NCBI GenBank assembly: GCA_973895155.1
Contig: OZ316895.1
Span: forward strand, 24,118,001-24,182,000
Length of the DNA stretch: 64,000 nucleotides
Source: Marsupella aquatica
Taxonomy: Eukaryota; Marchantiophyta
Reading direction: 5' to 3'
In this document: piece by piece, positions 22,585-34,204 of the stretch
Layout: each line of letters opens with the position of its first letter
How positions within the stretch are numbered: position 1 is the first letter of the stretch
Notes under the pieces: model-generated
What the model was told of the DNA's origin: nothing
Database searches by the model: none
What the model saw: only the letters and a program-made list of their open reading frames with translations
Program-made: the position numbers and the translations under genes

Positions 22585-25500
22585 ATGATGTACTGCTCGA
22601 AAATAGTTTTGATCTTGAGAGCGAGGAAAAATGATCCTTACGCGTTGCGTTCCTCGGCCCTTAAAGCTCAATCTTCTATTTTGACGAAGTTGTGCGCCCC
22701 TCAGTTGGTGGAGGCCTCCGCAGCAGGTATGTGTACGTGTTGAGTAGCCTAGAAAAGAACTTTAGGGCAGAGGTTTGTGATGTCTTTGCCCTCAGCAAGG
22801 GTTTAGGGTTTGTCGCTTGCGCTTCAGTTTGTTTATTTTGAAGAGAGAACAGCAGCAGGTGCTAGTTAAGTTAAGTTGTTGATTACTTTTATGTTGTGTG
22901 TATATGCAATGTAGGAAGCTCATCCTGTAATCTTCGGTTTACGTCAACCCAAGTCTTGACGGATGAGGATAGCAAAGGCATATCATCATCAAGGTGCGAT
23001 AAACCCTGAATAGGATCCAGTGAGGCCACTTTTTTAATCCTTCATCAGTTTAGTGTGCTTTATTAATGAAGTCTTGGGATCCTAACGTCATTCTCTGGAT
23101 CCTGTTCAGAGGTTATGTTTCTACTGTCTTTGGGGCGACGGGTTTTCTCGGGCGCTATGTCGTCCAAAATCTTGGTAAATTACTACTCATGTGGGGTCTC
23201 TTCTTGGACTCGTATGATTATGATTCATGTCTTTATTCTGAACTGGCTCCCGAAGCTCATAAGTTTCTTTATGGCAAAATTTGGGGCATTTGTTGCTCCA
23301 CTTGCCCAGTTTGTTCGGCTATGCAATTCATCATCATACTTGTCGTTGTGTCTTACATCGCGAAAACTTGTGGTACAATTTGTAGTGAAAATTGGTTCTC
23401 GGGTTATTGTACCCTATAGAGGGTCAGAGGATGATTGCAAGCACCTCAAAGACATGGGGAACTCGGGACAGGTAGTTAGTCACCATGAGTCCCTATCTCT
23501 TTTTCACTCTGATTCTCTGGTGCTGTGTTTCTGACTTTGAAGTAGCAGCGGATTGACGGGAAGAAGCAGTAGACGTTCCCTTGATTTCTCTCTAGGCAAT
23601 CCTATGTTTCACTCCATAGTTTAAGGATGATGTCATATAATCTTTGCTCACTGTTTATGGTGATTTTGTTGGGGAATTAGGTCGTGCCCTTGAGATATGA
23701 CATACGCGATGAAGAATCAATTCGGGCAGCAATGACTGCGTCTAATGTTGTGGTCAATCTCATTGGTAGGTTCTACGTTGTTTTATTCATTTGTTTTTAT
23801 GATTGCCCTTAGTGTTCACTGGGCGCAAAGCCGTAACGGTTTTTTGTTGATTTTGTTGATCGTAGGCAGGGAATACGAAAGCCACAGGTTCGGCTTTGAA
23901 GAGCTCAATGTTTGGGTTCCAGAGCGTATTTCACGGGTATGTGCTATGAAATTCGTCAGCCAGCCATCAGCTTCATATATCATACAGCTAGTTTCCCTTT
24001 TGACTTGGTTATAGCAATACAACCAGCAACTACAGTACTTGGAAATTTATTAACTAGTGTTCGAATCCTGCTCTCTCTCTCTCGCTCTCTAATATATATG
24101 CTTACTTGTACTGAGGATTGGCATTTCTTCGACTCTTAAATATTGGAACCATAAATGTTAACAATTTTGCAGTTAGTCGCTGAACATGGGAGCATTGACC
24201 GCTATATTCACGTTTCAGCTCTGGGTGCTGATTCCGATCATCCAGCTCTACAATACAGGACTAAGGCTAAAGGAGAGGAGATCACAAGTCAAACATTTCC
24301 AAAGGTACGTACATCTCAATGCATGTTCCGGGATTGTCTTTTGTCTAGCTCAGGTACTATCTAGAGCTGACTTCACCCGACTAGTACTGAGTTTAGATCC
24401 GTCATTTGCAGGCGATAATTATGAGGCCTGCCCATATGGTTGGTATCGAAGATCGTCTTCTCAACCGATGGGCTACATTTGCTAAGGAAATGCCCGTGGT
24501 ACCCATAATTGGGGATGGCAGCAACAAGTACGTTGTGCAACTTACTCAGACAATGACCGTGTCTTTGGCTGACAATACTCTGCTTCGACTAAGTTCGTGC
24601 TCTTGATGAAATTTGAGGTATCTACTGAATTAAGATTACATCTGTCTTTCAGATTCCAGCCTGTGCTTGTGACGGACGTTGCTGCAGCAATTGTGGAAAC
24701 TATAAGTGACGGTGGCGGGAGCATTGGAAAGACGTTTGAGCTTGGGGGCCCCGATGTCTATACAGTGAATGAGCTTGTATGACCTCTTACACTCCATTTT
24801 TCTTGTGTTTTCGTCGTCTGCGGAAGGCAAAAACATCTTCGTTTTGTATCTGAGGGGTGGATACTTGGTCGCACTTGTCTGAAGTTGTCCTGTCTGTGCG
24901 TAGTAGGCCGTCACAAATGAACCCCTGGGCTTCCAAGTGCAATCGTTTATATCTCCGTGGACCCCCCTTGAGCCTTTTGTTGCACTTGCAGGTGGCTCTT
25001 GTATTTGACGTGATTAAAGAGGAGCCTCGTATCTTCCATCTCTCTTTCGAAACTTCCAAGGTAAAGAAGATCTCTAACAACTGCTGTGCGGTCTTTGCTG
25101 ATTCTGTAGTTAATAAACAACATTTCAAAGAGAAAGCGATCTCGAGCCAATATGTTTTCGATCGGTTTTGAAAGGGAAGAATAGTCTTCAGAAACTCACA
25201 TCGTTTTTAAAGAAATTCATGTTTGATTGTCTGATATGTGCAGTTGATATGTAATGCCATTGGACATGATCTTTACAAAAGTATTCCATTTCCTACACCA
25301 AAATTGATCACATTTTCTCGGAACAACATCAGGTCTCTGAAAAAGCACTACGTTGTGTCTCGAGGAGGTCAGTAGGAAGACTTTCTACTATGATATCCTA
25401 TTTCTGAGTTTCGCACGTCGCAATGCAATCTAGTTGGCTAAGATTTCTCTCACATTGGAATCCAATTCGTCACTTAAGAGTATTGTTTCTGTTGATTACA

Positions 25501-25644
25501 GCACTTACATTCAAGGATCTGGGCATCCAGCCTGGGGAAATTAGGGGTGATGTACTTGAGTATTTGCATAAGTACCGCAAAGCTGTAGAGTCCACTTCTG
25601 CCACAGTAGGTGCAGAGACAAGTGAAGCTGGTTTGAAGAATTGA
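22585..25644 (+). CDS. NDUFA9: NADH:ubiquinone oxidoreductase complex I subunit NDUFA9 (39 kDa), mitochondrial
   Basis: Twelve exons join in frame with GT-AG introns: 22585-22726, 22915-22993, 23110-23174, 23386-23471, 23681-23765, 23866-23936, 24173-24304, 24412-24527, 24653-24776, 24992-25060, 25244-25367, 25502-25644. They total 1236 bases (411 aa). The N-terminus is Arg/Ser-rich and fits a mitochondrial presequence. The atypical short-chain dehydrogenase fold shows VFGATGFLGRYVVQ (nucleotide-binding glycines), VIVPYRGSEDD, NVVVNLIGREYE, IMRPAHMVGIEDR, TFELGGPDVYTVNEL and a C-terminal GDVLEYLHKYR. The family is a structural, NADPH-binding accessory subunit of the peripheral arm and is not a catalytic dehydrogenase. 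The start could also be the upstream in-frame ATG at 22555, but a likely splice acceptor at 22571 argues for 22585 or 22588. Confidence 0.93.
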
Positions 25645-26615
25645 TAGAGGACCTCCCTTTCCAAGATAGGTGTCCCAAGGGACAAAATGGATCGTGTGTA
25701 CCTACAATGGTATTACCATACTCATGTCTCCATACGGCTGCTGTTCAAGAGATGAATACCTTCGGAATTTTGGATTTCGGCTGGTATTATGCTTCTGATG
25801 ATTCTTGAATATGCAAATTTTCGATGTCCAAGATTCCTAAAATCCTTCAGGCGTTTAGGAATTAGTGTCACAAACACGGGCATGCATGTGTCGTTTTATT
25901 ATCTCGATACTGAGAAAAAGTTGCCATTGATGTCCTGCAACCGCCTACCAAATCAAAGACATTTCAAATTCACATTTGTCCACTAATCAGCATTGTGCAT
26001 CCATAATAGGGGCTGACAATGAGGTACTATGCACCATCATTTTCCGACCCTCAAGCGTTTTACATATTTTGGCACTCGATTTGGCATTAGTGTTAGCAAT
26101 AAAGGGCACTTAATAAGTATCCCTTTATTTCCTTTCTAGAGGGGTGCAAGTAGATTGTCCAATATTACGGCAGAATAAATGTGAGCTAGTCGATTGCGCC
26201 GAAGGAGCTGAATGTTGTAGGCCTTCGCCTACCTTTATGCGGTACCAGGGAGTTGGCTATGTATTGCAGTGTGCATACTTTGTCAGGATCTCTCCCGGAT
26301 ATCAAGATCTCCATGAACCCCACTACACGGCTGGGGAATCCTGTATGAAATAGACTTGAGGTTTCATTTTGGCTGCTTGTCCCCAATCTCATTATCCACC
26401 CCTTGTATCGCCGACACAAAGAAGTCGGGGACATATTTTCTAACTCAATCCGTCGGCAAGCCCCGGTCAGAGTGTTCGACTTGGGACTACCCAGGTTCCT
26501 GTGGTCCTCTCTTAAAGGAAATTCCTGTGATCCAAGAGGCAAGGACGTGGTTGTATTGGGATGCCAACCAGATGACATGTACATCTGTAAGAAACCAAGT
26601 TGGTTCGGTGTGGAT
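25645..26615. other. Convergent 3' interval between NDUFA9 and p24 genes
   Basis: No coding sequence was recognised; both untranslated 3' regions must lie here. ORFs on both strands at 26186-26724 overlap the last p24 exon in other frames and are not supported. Confidence 0.5.
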
Positions 26616-28914
26616 CTACACACGAGATGCCTTTCCAAGTTTCCTCTCAAAGAGCAGTTTCAAAAGGTACACTTGCAATAGACTAGCTCCAATCACGGCT
26701 ACCGATTCCAGCACTGCCTTGTAAATTACTCTCTTGCTCAACGCCGCATTCACTGGCAATGCACCAGCACCACGACCATCAGATTTAACAATTTATACAG
26801 CACATTGCATAGCGGATTAGACAAACAAAAACTTTCCAAGGGGAGAGTGGATGAAAGGAGTCTAAGGCAGAAGAGCAGTACCGATTCCCTGATGCGCAGT
26901 TTGAGCTGCAAGCCAATGCTGCTCAAACCGAACCGAATAAAGAGCCTCCTCCAGCCGTTGAAGCTGTTCCATAACTAGAGTAAAGTGTTCTGTAACACCA
27001 ACGGTCAAACTCAGTCAATCCAGAGAGCGAATGTTCGAAAATGGGCCACAATGATTTGTAACTAAGGGTGACCACTCACTCCACACATCACACGATGATC
27101 AACCGAGGGAAAGAATGTGCCCAAATCCAACCAAAGGTGACTTCCTATTCTGAAGAGCTGCGTCAATTGACATCAAATCCATTAACCTGTAGGACGTGAC
27201 AAGAGAAGTAAACGAAAGGAATCGGGTTTTGTCGTCTGATGTCGGTTCACTACAAAGCCCGCTGAAAACTTCAAAATATATGGCAAATTCATGATCATGG
27301 TGATTACGAAACCAAATTTTAGTTAGAAGTCGCACCTTCCTTGGCTACGTCCACGTCTTTTCGAGGAGGGTGGCCAACATAAACATCAAAGTCGATGCTC
27401 TCGTGCATAGGAGATAAGTTTTGGAAACAGAACTTGTAGTAGCCCGCTCTCGGAGCTGTGAAATCGAATTTGTCACTCTCCTTCTTAGTCGCCGTGTAGA
27501 AACGTTGACCAAATGGCCCATCCACCTGCAAAATCACCAGGAACCGGCAGAAGGAAGCTCAGAGGTATGGTTCCCTAAACCTTCTTACATATTTCAAAAA
27601 TTTCCGGCAGATGAAGACTCCCGCAGTCCATTTTGTTCAGAGCCGCTTTCCAACTGTTAAAGCTGTCCAACTATATATCACGGTGCCCAAGGGCAAAAAA
27701 CGCCAAACCGGGAGACACGATCCCAAAGGCAAAGCAACCCAATAAAGGGGAGTAAAAGAGGCGAAAGGGCCCCAAGAAAAAACAAGCCAAGGGGTCCCTA
27801 ACTGTCCAACTGCGCCGTTATACCCATGACACCCATTAAAGAAGGCACCGTAATCGAAGAATGACCTAACAATCCGCTTCCTAAACCCAGACCTCAAGAC
27901 AAGTGCCTAGTTAACAGCAGTACGGAGCTGGAGCGTTGAGATTTGTAGTCTTCAAGCAATTGAAATATGAACCGAACTGATCCTCTCGATTCTGAAGTGC
28001 GGTGTGACAAAACTCCGACCCGATTCGATTCCAAGGACACAGTGATCAATCCTACTGAAGGACCCTACCACACTTCGAGCTAAACCCTGAACCTCCGAGC
28101 ATCAGCCCTACTGCTAGCTTTCAGCCGTGCAGAGCTGGAGATTGGAGTTCAAGGTATTCGTGCAATTAGGTTAATGTGTCGGATGGAATCCGACGATGAG
28201 ATCTTCAATTCGGAGCTTCATGATTTTTTTCCCGAAATCTAGGCTCCCAGTTGCCCTTTTCCCTGACTTTCACCAGTCAGGGAATTGAAATGCAAGGTTG
28301 CCATGAAATGAACATCTGAAATCGAATTGCTCCCTCATGATCCAGTTGTTCCAAGGTACAGTGCGTCTAAATTCCATCCGAAAGAGCCAGAGAACGTCAA
28401 TTGTGAGGTCTGGAACGGACAGATCCTGCCGTCAGTGACGAGCCTAGCCATTTCAGCCAGACCTCCAATAGTCGTCAGCAGGATTGGATCTCAAAGTCGT
28501 CATGCACTCAACGTCTGAATTAACTTGATTCCCTCGATCCAACCATTGTAAAGAACGGCGAGTCTCAATTCTATCCGACCGATAGACCTTCAACTCGAAA
28601 AACAAGAATTATCGCTCGTATCGCAAATTGCCATTACCACCGTGACCTAAGTGGCTACGGATCTCGAGAGTGAGGGCAGTTACACTTACAGTGACATCGA
28701 CGCCTACTCGCGAAAAGGACCAGGGGTTGTCGTGCTTGATAATCACAAAAGATGCATAAACTTTGTCGTAAGGGGTCTCCACATTGTGTTGGAAGCACTC
28801 CAAACCGTCCAGCACGAACCGTATTCCCTGCACAGGCGCTCCGCTAAAGATTGCCGTCCAGCCTAGCAGTAGCACCACCGCTGCCACCTCCCGATGGAGA
28901 CGCATCTCCTTCAT
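26616..28914 (-). CDS. p24 family cargo receptor (GOLD/TMED; plant p24-beta2-like)
   Basis: Four exons on the minus strand join in frame: 28914-28690, 27525-27336, 26989-26882, 26752-26616. They total 660 bases (219 aa). The N-terminus has a hydrophobic signal peptide (AAVVLLLGWTAIFSG) cut near APVQG. The GOLD domain follows (IRFVLDGLECF, YASFVIIKHD, VDGPFGQRFY, GYYKFCFQN, ESIDFDVYVGH) with the two conserved Cys. A helical stem (EEHFTLVMEQLQRLEEALY) precedes a single transmembrane span (VAVIGASLLQVYLL) and the cytosolic tail LFERKLGKASRV, with basic and hydrophobic coat-binding residues. p24 proteins cycle between ER and Golgi in COPI and COPII vesicles. The stem and tail match plant p24-beta2 better than p24-delta. 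Intron 1 (about 1.16 kb) contains a dispersed repeat. Start could be Met1 or Met4. Confidence 0.93.
27660..27870. repeat. Dispersed repeat copy in p24 intron 1
   Basis: Phrases such as CCAAACCGGGAGACACGATCCC, CAACCCAATAAAGGGGAG and CCAAGGGGTCCC resemble those at 55170-55380 and 55800-56150 (AAACCGGGAAACAGGAGACCC, CAACACAAAGGGGAG). This appears to be one repeat family present at both sites. Confidence 0.55.
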
Positions 28915-28924
28915 TGCCCCTTCA

Positions 28925-29061
28925 CCTCAATCTCAATCTCAATCTCAATCAGCCTCAATCTCGATTTCCTAGGCAAAGCAACAGAACACAACTATCTATC
29001 TCCTTCTCGTTCTCTCCGTGTGTGCAGCAGCTGTTCCGAATCCTAATTGCCAAAATCTCTC

Positions 29062-29117
<56 letters not shown>

Positions 29118-29215
29118 GCTGTTCAGAATCCTCGTTGGGAAACGGAAATCTCTCTCTGAAACGGAAATCTCTCTCTGAAACGGAAATCTCTCTCTCTCTG
29201 TGCAGCTGTTCAGAA
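28925..29215. repeat. CT microsatellite, CAATCT repeat and 19-base tandem in p24 upstream region
   Basis: A CAATCT-type hexamer repeats at 28925-28965. A run of about 22 CT dinucleotides lies near 29065-29113. Then CGGAAATCTCTCTCTGAAA repeats about three times at 29138-29190, and the CAGCTGTTCAGAATCCT phrase is duplicated around it. CT-rich tracts just upstream of plant start codons are common in leaders, so this may be p24 5' leader or promoter DNA. Confidence 0.8.
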
Positions 29216-29698
29216 TCCTAGTTGGAAAACGGACCTTTCTACTGTTCTTCTATTGCGATTCGCAGGAGAAGATGGAGCAATTAAGTCTTGAAATCTGGCT
29301 GATCAGAAGCGAAGCAACAGAACAACCTCTCTCCTCAAACGTACACTTATGAAGCAGTATTGTATTATATTATTTTGTGGGGATTTGAGTTTCGAAGCAC
29401 TATCGTCTATCGAGGAAAAAGAAAGCGCATTGCCCGTCAGTCAACGAAGCCACAGTCCTGCTGCACTGCTGTTTCCTTCCATGTCGATCTTCTGGGTTTT
29501 TCGTTTGGGCCTTCTTCCATGTGAGGCCCACCCCATTTTTTCCTTTTGGGGTCTTCAATTAGATTTTACGAGAGCCCGAATGCCCATTCTATCAATGTGA
29601 ATAGAAAAGATGACTCATCTTTCTTTCAATCTGCAAATTTTGGTGGGGCCCCATAGTCTCTCTAAATGCTTCACTCTAGAAGCCTAGGCGCCGACTCT

Positions 29699-29799
29699 AA
29701 CTTATGTTTGCGATTTACTAGCTTGATTACCCGTTCTTTGAATGAAAATAACTTATGTTTGCGATTTACTAGCTTGATTAACCGTTCTTTGAATGTAAT
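29699..29799. repeat. 50-base tandem duplication
   Basis: CTTATGTTTGCGATTTACTA followed by GCTTGATTACCCGTTCTTTG occurs twice with a 50-base offset and only one or two differences, indicating a recent duplication. Confidence 0.9.
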
Positions 29800-32700
29800 T
29801 AGAGATGACTACCAAAAAAAAAATTCTTGCAAAACAATGTTGTTGTTCATCATTGCCTTCATCCCTCTGTTTTTTTTCACCCTCACTTTTAGTTTTGTCC
29901 TTATTGGGAGTCAATGTTGCACTTTGCTCCCATCCCTTTTCAGTTTTGTCCACCTTCACTTTTCAGTTGTCTTATTGAGAGTTGCAGTCTAGAGACTGCA
30001 CTCTCCCGTGAAAGTAGTTTTGCATTGCGCTTTATTCAAAGGTGTGCCATCCTTTGAAGTATAGGACAATGATAGTCTCCACCAGAAAGTGAAGAAAAGA
30101 GTTTTTCTGAGCATTATGGAGCAAACTAGAACCCCATCCAGAAAGTGACGAAAAGAGCTTTTCTGAGCATGTTGTGTGCGCAGACTAGAACCCCAGTCTA
30201 GTATATTATGGAAATGGAAATATATGCTTAATAGACCCCCTACCTGAAAAATTTCACTTGACCAGTCCCCTTGAAACTTTTCTTATGGACCCATTCTTAA
30301 TAAGCCTTATGAAAGTTATTCTAAATTAAGAAACTGCACACTTGTTTGTCCCTTACCATGTGCTTTTGAGTCCCCCCTTATGGTTTACCATGTAGTGTCG
30401 TACGAAGTGAGGAGCCCATGTATACAGTTTTGGGTGAAGACATTATGGATTGTGTATTCAAATAGTTTTACAGTTTAGGGTTCAACTAGTCAGGAGGCAA
30501 TGTGTTGTGTGGTGCATGCGACACTGGTGGTTTTGCAGAACAATGATCACACTTAGCAGAAAGAGCAGTTTTTGCGCACCCATGTTGTTTAAGCAGGGGT
30601 GAATGGCCGACACTGGTGGTTTTGAAAGACAATGTTCATATTATCTTCAGATTAGCATTAGTTTAGGAATATCGGTTTAGGAATATAAGGTGACGTTTGG
30701 GCAGGGGTAGATGGCACATTACACTTAACAATTGCATACAGGCTTTTCAAAATTGCATACCATTTTCAAATTGTTGGAGCACAATGCCATTGCAAAATTC
30801 AATATGATCTATAATTCAAGTAGATTGCAATTGCTACTTCTTGTATTGCTATCCTAAATTGTTGCTACTTTGGTTTAAACTAAGTCAAGTGCTCATTGCT
30901 ACAGAAAACTTCATCACAACAAGAGCATCTGAATATTTCATGCCCAACACATCTACTCCAAGTAACTCCACATTGCCCCTAGGGCCAATTACTCTTATAG
31001 GAGCCCCCCACAACGACACCCTATGACCATCTACTTTGATAAGAGCCCGACAGTACGTAGCCAATACAGGTGAATTGTTCATTTCTGATTTTAATTAAGC
31101 TGGACTCTGACTCGAGCTTGTCTTGATTCCAAAGGGGAGAAAATGACAAATTATATTCTAACATACAATGGACAAAGAATAACAGTGCACTTAAAATTGC
31201 AAAAAGGGTCCAGACAGCAAACCCCAATGCCCACAACAATTGCAATAAACCAAGACGGTCTTCATTCAACTTTGCCATCATCAGCTCCTCCCAAGTACTG
31301 TCTGGCTGGCACTGCTTCTCCACCCGAGACCAGTCTGTATTATGTCAATGTGGTACAAGAAAAAGTTACCTATCACAAGTTCTCGGGCAAGAGATTATGG
31401 AAATAACAAGGACCTCCAAAATGGTTATACACCGGTAACCCGGCCAGTAACCTTTATTCATCATGACAGTTATGTTTTGTTGGCTCTTGCAAGCAAGAGT
31501 CTTTTTACTGACATAGAATGAACACAACAGGAGACTTCATGGGGCCCCATTTAAGGGAAAACATTGGATGAGTCCCTTTCCAAAGAAAAAGTACTTCTTG
31601 GGGCCTCGTGTCCCCCCTCCCCCCGGGCCTCCCCCCTTTGAGGCTCATCCATACAGGGGAGCGCTAGCGTCGTGCAAGTTTGATCAGGCTCCAAGGTGTG
31701 TGAAGGTTTTCTTTGCAAGCCTATCTTTGTATAGGTACCGACTTTGCTAGGGTCGTGAGTAGTAGGGTCACAGTCACTTGGGTTTAAGCTTTGAGTGGGA
31801 GGTAGAAACAAAAAACCTCTACTTCAACTTGCATTTTTATGAGTGCTTTTTCACATGGTTCTGTATGTGGACTATTCCATTGCAACAGAGAAATTGGAGC
31901 CCCTGTCAGTCAACTTTGTTGGGTTCCCGCTAGGTTGCCTTTGAGGTGAGTGCATCATCTAAACTGCACTGTGGGGTTGCATTGCAGGCTGACTGCATTG
32001 GCTGCCTATGCCTATAGGGACAAGAGTTGAAAGGGGAGAGGGTGGAGGGCCAGGCTGCAGGGACAAGGGGCTCCGGTAATAAATTTCTTTCAATTGAAGG
32101 AGACTCATTTGGTGTTTTTTTCTGACAAGGACCCCATAGAGTTGATTGGTGAAAGAAAAAAATAGCCCCAATAGGGCATCTCAAAGTTCACAGACATTAT
32201 TTCATGACTTATGGGTTGTAGACACAATCTTTATAGACTTCAAAATCAGTGACTGTACATCCCACAACTCTTTGTTATGAAGGGACATCCATCAGAAATG
32301 GCTGTAAGGAAGCTTCATAGGTTGGGCACAGAAACAAAAAAAATCAAAACTAAGTTCACCAGACAATAAGAATAGTAATGGTAAGATGTTATGGCCATAA
32401 ACTGTTTATCTTGGATTGGCTTCTCAAGCCATCCATGGCTCAGTGACCCTAACATCTTTTGACATTATTTCATTAATTATGTTCCAATGATCTCAAGGCA
32501 TATCTAGGAGGTTAGGACTCACAGTTCTGGGTGGGAGCCTTTGTTCACACTAGGTTGCTCTACCATCCCATTTCTTCACCCCCTCATCACCCTAGCCCCA
32601 TCTCCCACATTCTTGGAGATGACATTCAGGCCCTTTGTCAACTGCCAATACAGCCAATCTTGTGTGCAATAGATGGCAGGTCCAGCAAAAAATCTTAGCA

Positions 32701-33650
32701 TGGCTTGCCAAGCCATCCAAAATGGCCCACATACTTGAGGAAGCCCATTCATTTGGTCTTCAAGATGGGCTCATATGATATGAGAGAGGTCTGGCTTTAA
32801 AGTGTGGTCTCCTAAGGGGGAGGGGGGGTTGACTACCAAAAATTGTAGGAACTACATGAGATTTTTGTTTAAAGCATTGGCAGTAACAACACTATTCCAG
32901 TATTTGGTGAAAAGAGTTTTAAAAGTATTATAGATTCAAATTTATAGAATATTCTCTAATATGTACCTTTATAAAGTAAAATATGTTATCTATATTAAAA
33001 ATAGAGAATACTTTTAGAATAATTTCTTGTAAAATTATACTAGGATTGCATGTAATACCCTAAAATATACACTAAGTTAACCCCCCAGGTGATCTCACAT
33101 AAAATAATACAATTGTCAATGACTAACATGTCAAGGGCCTCTGACCCACAAGTAGGTTACTTGTAGTATAATTGAGACATATTTGATAGGACAAAGCCTG
33201 GAGCAAAGGGGGCCGTCATTTGCTCATTTTGATATGTGTTTTGCCACATATGTTATGGAGTGCCTTTCACGTTCAAACATTGTGTATTATCACATAAGCT
33301 ATGTGGTCATACAGTAGCTTGTAGCTAATACTTGTAAGTATCATGTCCAGACAATATGTCTTGTCACCTAAGTACCCTATATGCCTATATCGCTATGGCA
33401 TTGTATGTTTTCCTGGGTCACAGGTTATTTGTTCTTGTGAACAGACAAAAAAAAACAGGTTGAAAGGAAACAATGAAGTATTATTTGTCAAGTGCCCTCA
33501 CTTGCTCGAGAACTAGCTTTGAGTTCACATTAAAGACCCAAGTTAACTTTTTTAATAATCTATTAATGTGTTTGTGCATTACATGTTTGGTTCTATATAT
33601 GCTATAGTTTTTTGTTTTGTAGTGATCTCTAAGTAGGATCAAATATGAGA
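29800..33650. other. Intergenic, no gene recognised; small local duplications
   Basis: Short repeats are visible. CCAGAAAGTGA(A/C)GAAAAGAG with TTTTCTGAGCAT recurs at about 30080 and 30133, together with ACTAGAACCCC. CGACACTGGTGGTTTTG recurs at about 30520 and 30607. A minus-strand ORF at 31323-31021 has a hydrophobic run but no similarity I recognise. No gene is supported. Confidence 0.5.
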
Positions 33651-34195
33651 GTAGAAGTGAGTGGGATAAAATACAGAGTATAATTAAGCAGAGCACATGC
33701 AACCAAAAGCACATGATGACCAATGAAAAGTAAAAGTTCTATGGCACAAAGGTATGCAAAGCTTGTGCGCATAAAATATAGATATTCCTGTCTTATTAAT
33801 TAATTCCACTCAATTCAATAAAAATCATAAACTTAGGAAAAAAACCATGAGAAAACTTAAGACAAGATATGTATAGATTTTCAGAATCACTTCTCTCAGT
33901 CATGAGGAGACTTAAGACTTGGATCCACTAGGAGAATTAAAGTAATTGGATTCAGATATATATGGAATCCAAAACACAACAAATTAAAGATTAAAAATGT
34001 GTGGGAAGTGCCAAAACAGATTCAAAATACTCTAGGATACCAAAAATAAAGGGGTTCCAAAATTAACTAAAATCTGAGTAACACAAATGACGCACCTTGA
34101 TAAGGCACATTGAAATAATAGTACATGACACAAATTTAAGTAAGATAAATCTGAAACATGGATGCACCATATAGCATCTTCATCTTAATTAATAA
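33650..34195. repeat. Dispersed repeat family, copy A
   Basis: Shares phrases and their order with 50340-50960: ATGAG-AGA around 33900 and 50600, AATTGGATTCA/AATTGGATGCA, CTCTAGGATA-CAAA, and GCACCTTGATAAGGCACATT/ACACCTTGATGAGGCACATT. The last phrase also recurs at 54050. The family is AT-rich and non-coding, and its class is unknown. Confidence 0.6.
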
Positions 34196-34204
34196 ATTAT
34201 TAAT

